Below, piece by piece: positions 60,587 to 64,000 of a stretch of DNA of 64,000 bases; within the stretch, counting starts at the first letter, position 1; every line of letters begins with the position of its first letter. The position numbers and the translations under genes are program-made. The notes beneath the pieces were generated by a model. The model was not told the DNA's origin and searched no databases. It worked only from the letters and a program-made list of their open reading frames with translations. Source of the stretch: UBA1479 sp040221095 (GTDB lineage: Bacteria > Pseudomonadota > Alphaproteobacteria > Rhodospirillales > Casp-alpha2); contig JAVJVP010000008.1 in NCBI GenBank assembly GCA_040221095.1, positions 496,001 through 560,000 of the forward strand, written 5' to 3'.

Positions 60587-61987
60587 CTAGCCCTCCGTGA
60601 TCTCGAACCGCCCCGGGCCGAGGGCGCCGTCGCGTTCCACCCGGATCGCCCCGCCGGTGCGGGCGTTGGCGTCGTCCAGCGCGTCCTTGAGCGGCCCGGT
60701 CAGGGCGTCGGCCACGTCGGCGGCGCAGGCGATGCGGATCACCGCCCCGCGCACCGCGAGGGCGCGGCGCAGCGCCGCTAGGCCCGCCGCCGTGGGGTCG
60801 GGCGCCAGGCCCGCCGGGCGGGCCAGCAGGCGGGTCAGGGACGGGCCGCGGCGGCGGCGCGTCAGTTCGACCAGACCCAGGCCCGTATAGCCCAGGACAT
60901 GGCATTCAACCGGATCGCCGGCCAGCGCGCCGCGCAGCTGGGCAAGCACTTCCAGGCGTTCCTTCTTGCCCTTCATGGCAAGAAAATCGATGACGATCTG
61001 GCCCGCCAGGTTGCGCAGGCGCAGTTCGCGGGCGATCACGGTCACGGCCTCGCGGTTGGCCTTGGCCGCCAGGCGCTGCGGCGAGCCTGACCCCAGGGGT
61101 CCGCCCTTGGTCTGGCCCGTGTCGACGTCGATGGCCGTGAGCGCCGGGGTTTCGGCGATGATCACCCGCCCGCCCGACGGCAGGGGCACCACGGACGACA
61201 GCACGCCGTCGAGGGCCTCCTCGACGCCGAATTCCTCGAACAGCGGCGTCTTGCCGGACCAGGCTTCGACCGTCGCGCCGGGGGCCAGTTCCTGGACCAG
61301 GCGCAGGGCCTCGGGATCGTCGGCGATGACGCGGCAGCGCGGCCCGGCCAGGGTCAGGGCGCGCTCGATGGCGTCGGGCGGCGCCAGCAAGGCTTCCGGC
61401 GCCTTGACCGTGTCGTCGAAGGCGGCGTCGACGTCATCGCGCAGGGCCAACAGGCGGTCCAGGTCGGCGGTGACCTGGGAAATTTCGGCCCCGCCGGCGG
61501 CGGGGGTGAAGGTCAGGCCGCAATCACCGGGCAGGATTTCCTCAAGCACTTCCAGTTCCTTGCGCTCGGCCGGGGCCAGGAAGCGGGAAAACTTCATGCC
61601 CTCGCCGCCCAGGTGCAGGGTCACGAAGCGGCCGGTCAGCGCGAGACGGCAGGTCAGGCGCGGGCCCTTGCCGTCCATGGCCTCGCGGTCGGCCTGAACC
61701 AGGACCTTGTCGCCCTCGCTGAGCACCTCGGTAATCGACTTGATGCGCTGATCGCCGGACTGGCGGGCGTCGCTGGCGGCGAGGAACCCGGGATCGTCGC
61801 CGTCGATATCGATGAAGGCGGCATTGAGGTCGCGGTTGATGGCGGTCACGCGGCCGGCGAATACCGCACCCTCGACGCCCTCGTCGCTGTCCCGTTCGAA
61901 CAGAACCTGGACCACCGTGCCCTTGGCGAGCAGCGCCACGCGCATCTCGCCCGGCCCGGCGTTGATCAGGATCGTGTCGGCGCGCAT
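60587..61987 (-). CDS. rng: ribonuclease E/G family endoribonuclease
   Basis: 466 residues from the ATG of MRADTILIN with AAGGAAGG upstream; the longer reading in this frame runs into maf. The S1-like N-terminal domain (EGAVFAGRVTAINRDLNAAFIDI) and the catalytic portion (TAIDVDTGQTKGG; IVIDFLAMKGKKERLEVL; TGLGLVELTRRRRGPSL) are present. It lacks a long RNase E scaffold tail and so resembles RNase G. It matures rRNA and decays mRNA. It begins two bases after the maf stop. Confidence 0.93.
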   Translation of the reverse strand: MRADTILINAGPGEMRVALLAKGTVVQVLFERDSDEGVEGAVFAGRVTAINRDLNAAFIDIDGDDPGFLAASDARQSGDQRIKSITEVLSEGDKVLVQADREAMDGKGPRLTCRLALTGRFVTLHLGGEGMKFSRFLAPAERKELEVLEEILPGDCGLTFTPAAGGAEISQVTADLDRLLALRDDVDAAFDDTVKAPEALLAPPDAIERALTLAGPRCRVIADDPEALRLVQELAPGATVEAWSGKTPLFEEFGVEEALDGVLSSVVPLPSGGRVIIAETPALTAIDVDTGQTKGGPLGSGSPQRLAAKANREAVTVIARELRLRNLAGQIVIDFLAMKGKKERLEVLAQLRGALAGDPVECHVLGYTGLGLVELTRRRRGPSLTRLLARPAGLAPDPTAAGLAALRRALAVRGAVIRIACAADVADALTGPLKDALDDANARTGGAIRVERDGALGPGRFEITEG

Positions 61988-61989
61988 GG

Positions 61990-62586
61990 CTATCCTTCCT
62001 TGTCCGGGGACCACGCCCCGGCGCCGGTCAGCAGCGCCGCCGTGAGGGCGAGCGGCAAGCCGACCACATTGTTGTAATCGCCGTTGATCGCCGTGACGAA
62101 CAGCGCGGCAAGACCCTGAATGGCATAACCGCCGGCCTTGTCCCGCCATTCGCCAGAGGCGAGGTACATATCAATCTCGGCCCGGCTGAGGCGCTTGAAC
62201 TGCACGGCGGTGACCGCATCGCGGACCAGAACCCGCCCGCCCGGGCAGACCAGGGCGACGCCGCCGATGACCCGGTGCCGGCGCCCGGACAACAGGTCCA
62301 GGCAGTGCCGCGCCTCGGCCTCGTCGGCGGGCTTGGGCAGCGACCGGCGGCCGCAGGCGACGACCGTATCCGCCCCCAGGACGAAATCGTCCGGATGCGC
62401 CCGCGCCACGGCGGCGGCCTTTTGCGAGGCCAGCCGCCGCGCCAACGCACGCGGCTGTTCGCCCGGCCGGGGCGTCTCGTCGATGTCGGCGGGCATCACG
62501 GCGGCGGGCACGATCCCGACCTGGGACAGCAAATCCAGCCGCCTGGGCGACGCCGAGGCGAGAATCAAGCGGCCAGCCATGGGCAT
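61990..62586 (-). CDS. maf: Maf/YhdE-family nucleotide pyrophosphatase
   Basis: 198 residues from the ATG of MPMAGRLILAS; a TTG three codons upstream and the ATG two codons later are alternatives. The family motif is LILASASPRRLDLLSQVG, followed by VLGADTVVACGRR and GYAIQGLAALFVTAINGDYNNVVGLPL. The enzymes hydrolyse noncanonical and some canonical NTPs and affect septation when overproduced. It lies 12 bases after infA. Confidence 0.95.
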   Translation of the reverse strand: MPMAGRLILASASPRRLDLLSQVGIVPAAVMPADIDETPRPGEQPRALARRLASQKAAAVARAHPDDFVLGADTVVACGRRSLPKPADEAEARHCLDLLSGRRHRVIGGVALVCPGGRVLVRDAVTAVQFKRLSRAEIDMYLASGEWRDKAGGYAIQGLAALFVTAINGDYNNVVGLPLALTAALLTGAGAWSPDKEG

Positions 62587-62598
62587 GTCCGCCAAACT

Positions 62599-62817
62599 TT
62601 ATTTGAAACGAAAGGTGATCCGGCCCTTGGTCAGATCGTAAGGCGTCATCTCAACATTGACGCGATCGCCGGCAAGCACCCGGATCCGGTGCTTGCGCAT
62701 TTTGCCCGCCGTATGGGCAAGAATTTCGTGCTCGTTGTCCAGTTTGACCCGGAACATGGCGTTGGGCAGCAGTTCCGTCACCGTGCCCGTAAACTCCAAA
62801 ACGTCTTCTTTCGCCAT
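62599..62817 (-). CDS. infA: translation initiation factor IF-1
   Basis: 72 residues with the complete IF-1 OB-fold sequence (MAKEDVLEFTGTVTELLPNA ... ILAHTAGKMRKHRIRVLAGD). GGAG precedes the ATG. It is the first gene of the housekeeping block. Confidence 0.98.
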   Translation of the reverse strand: MAKEDVLEFTGTVTELLPNAMFRVKLDNEHEILAHTAGKMRKHRIRVLAGDRVNVEMTPYDLTKGRITFRFK

Positions 62818-62924
62818 TAGTACTCCAATAATTCGGCCAAAACGCCCCAGAACATGACCTCAAGCCGGGCAAAAATCAAGGGATTGCGGGGATCTGCCGA
62901 TATCGCCTCAATCACCACCCCCGA

Positions 62925-63791
62925 TCAGGGCTCGGGATCGTCGCCGGCTTCGTCGCGGGCGGCGCTGCGCAGGCCCTCGACGGCCGTATGGAACAACGGG
63001 TTATCGACCCCGTCCAGGTGGACGATGAAGATCGGCCGGCGGAACACGGGGGCCCCTTCGACCAGGTGCAGCACGCCTTCCTCCAGGCGCGGGCGCACGG
63101 CGCGCAGCGGCAGATAGGCCGACCCGCCGGCGCGCAGGATGTGTTGCTGGGCGAGCGGCCCGTAGCTGACCGCAAGCGCCGGCGCCGCCAGATTGGCGAA
63201 GGCGTCCAGATGTTCCATGCGGAATTCAGCCCCCCAGTCGACGAACACGTAGCTGGCGTCCCACGGGCCACGCGTCGCCGGGTCCGTCGACACCAGGACC
63301 AGACTGTCCTGGGCCAGCTTTTCGACCACCAGGCCCGAACGGTGCTGCGGCGTATAGCTGACCGCCAGATCGATGAAGCCCTCGACGACCTGGCTCATCA
63401 GGGTGTCGGAGGTGCCGACCTCGGCGCGCAGGGCGACCTCGGGCAGGGCCTGGCGGACCCAGGACATCCAGCTCACCATCATGCGTTCCCACAGGGTGAA
63501 TTCGGCGCCGACGGTGAGAAGCGCGGAATATTCCGTCGGCAGGCCGACGTTGTGGCGCGCCTGCTCCCAGGTCTGCAGCAGTTTTTCCGCAAACGGGCGG
63601 AACTGCGCCCCCGCCGCCGTCAGCGACGCCCCCGCCTTGGTGCGCACGAACAGCGGCTGTCCCAGCAGGTCTTCCAGCAGCTTGACCCGCGTGCTGACGG
63701 TCGACTGGGTGACGTAGAGGCGTTCCGACGCCTTGACGAAATTTCCGACCTCGCAGATGGCGAGGAAGGTACGCGCAAGATTGATGTCCAT
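62925..63791 (-). CDS. LysR-family transcriptional regulator
   Basis: 288 residues. N-terminal helix-turn-helix LARTFLAICEVGNFVKASER and VTQSTVSTRVKLLEDLLGQP; effector domain from ~90 (LLTVGAEFTLWERMMVSWM). The N-terminus resembles HdfR-type regulators. It is divergent from the gene that begins at 63949 over a 157-base AT-rich region, and may control it. The C-terminus is acidic. Confidence 0.9.
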   Translation of the reverse strand: MDINLARTFLAICEVGNFVKASERLYVTQSTVSTRVKLLEDLLGQPLFVRTKAGASLTAAGAQFRPFAEKLLQTWEQARHNVGLPTEYSALLTVGAEFTLWERMMVSWMSWVRQALPEVALRAEVGTSDTLMSQVVEGFIDLAVSYTPQHRSGLVVEKLAQDSLVLVSTDPATRGPWDASYVFVDWGAEFRMEHLDAFANLAAPALAVSYGPLAQQHILRAGGSAYLPLRAVRPRLEEGVLHLVEGAPVFRRPIFIVHLDGVDNPLFHTAVEGLRSAARDEAGDDPEP

Positions 63792-63948
63792 GGGGCGTTT
63801 CCGGAGGAAATCAGGGGGTGGATCGGGACGGATTATACATCGGAATTTTTGATATAAACCATAATTTTATTTCGTTTGAGAAATGTCTAGTTTTCTCCGA
63901 AAGTTCCCCCGTCCAATCACGGACAGCCACCCCTTTTTGGAGGAATAC

Positions 63949-64000
63949 ATGAAAGTCCTGCCCTTCATTGGCGCCGCCGCGATCGCGCTTGCTCTTGCGG
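63949..64000 (+). CDS. start of a probable exported binding protein, 3' partial
   Basis: The window ends 17 codons into this gene: MKVLPFIGAAAIALALA, the beginning of a signal peptide. GGAGGA precedes the ATG. The class (perhaps a solute-binding protein) cannot be told from the visible part. Divergent from the LysR gene. Confidence 0.65.
   Translation, partial: MKVLPFIGAAAIALALA

Overview
The window is GC-rich, densely coded DNA from what looks like a free-living alphaproteobacterium, most likely Rhodospirillales-like. The strongest pointer is the order infA-maf-rng-yacG-tRNA-Phe near the right end, a common alphaproteobacterial arrangement. A PAS_5-type protein, many solute-binding-protein transporters and many CoA-pathway genes agree with this. 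No phage, insertion sequence, CRISPR array or rRNA was seen. Organism assignment is inference from gene content only.

Layout. 1-924: 3' part of a Sel1-repeat protein. 933-4942 (minus): a GDPD-family phosphodiesterase, two paralogous DMT transporters and, between them, a SpmA-SpmB fusion. 5049-7328: NADP-malic enzyme with a phosphotransacetylase-like tail. 7355-9997 (minus): a hybrid histidine kinase, divergent from an aldehyde:ferredoxin oxidoreductase with its own MoaD-like protein (10296-12394). 12401-13937: a PAS protein and a persulfide-dioxygenase-like hydrolase. 14033-19227: an enolase-superfamily acid-sugar dehydratase, a GntR regulator and a tctCAB-type transporter. 19224-25121: a phosphonate-type ABC importer (phnD, phnC, two phnE) with an associated dehydrogenase and a divergent LysR regulator. 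25126-31712: MmgE/PrpD, IclR, CoA-transferase, enoyl-CoA hydratase, HMG-CoA-lyase-like and acyl-CoA dehydrogenase, together a plausible route for a 3-methyl-branched dicarboxylate. 31913-38828: the transglutaminase / ATP-grasp-alpha-E / transglutaminase triad.

38835-60085 looks like a patchwork accessory region centred on organosulfur chemistry: a flavoprotein and a DUF3604 protein, divergent from a NitT/TauT-type ABC importer with two different permeases, a TauD dioxygenase and a HAD hydrolase; then a BisC-type molybdoenzyme, a ComA-like phosphosulfolactate synthase homologue and a sulfatase, divergent from a GntR regulator; then a LysR regulator divergent from a second TauD dioxygenase, a five-helix histidine-rich membrane protein and an unusual protein in which a four-cluster ferredoxin is fused in front of a molybdopterin catalytic domain. 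The working hypothesis is that sulfonates and sulfate esters are imported and cleaved and that the resulting sulfite is oxidised or captured. An ACTATAT-type motif recurs at the two divergent promoters and may link these operons. 60131-62817 is the conserved housekeeping block. 62925-64000 holds a LysR regulator divergent from the first codons of a probable secreted binding protein.

Most starts are supported by a visible Shine-Dalgarno sequence; doubtful starts are noted in the entries. Assignments rest on reading motifs by eye, without database searches.
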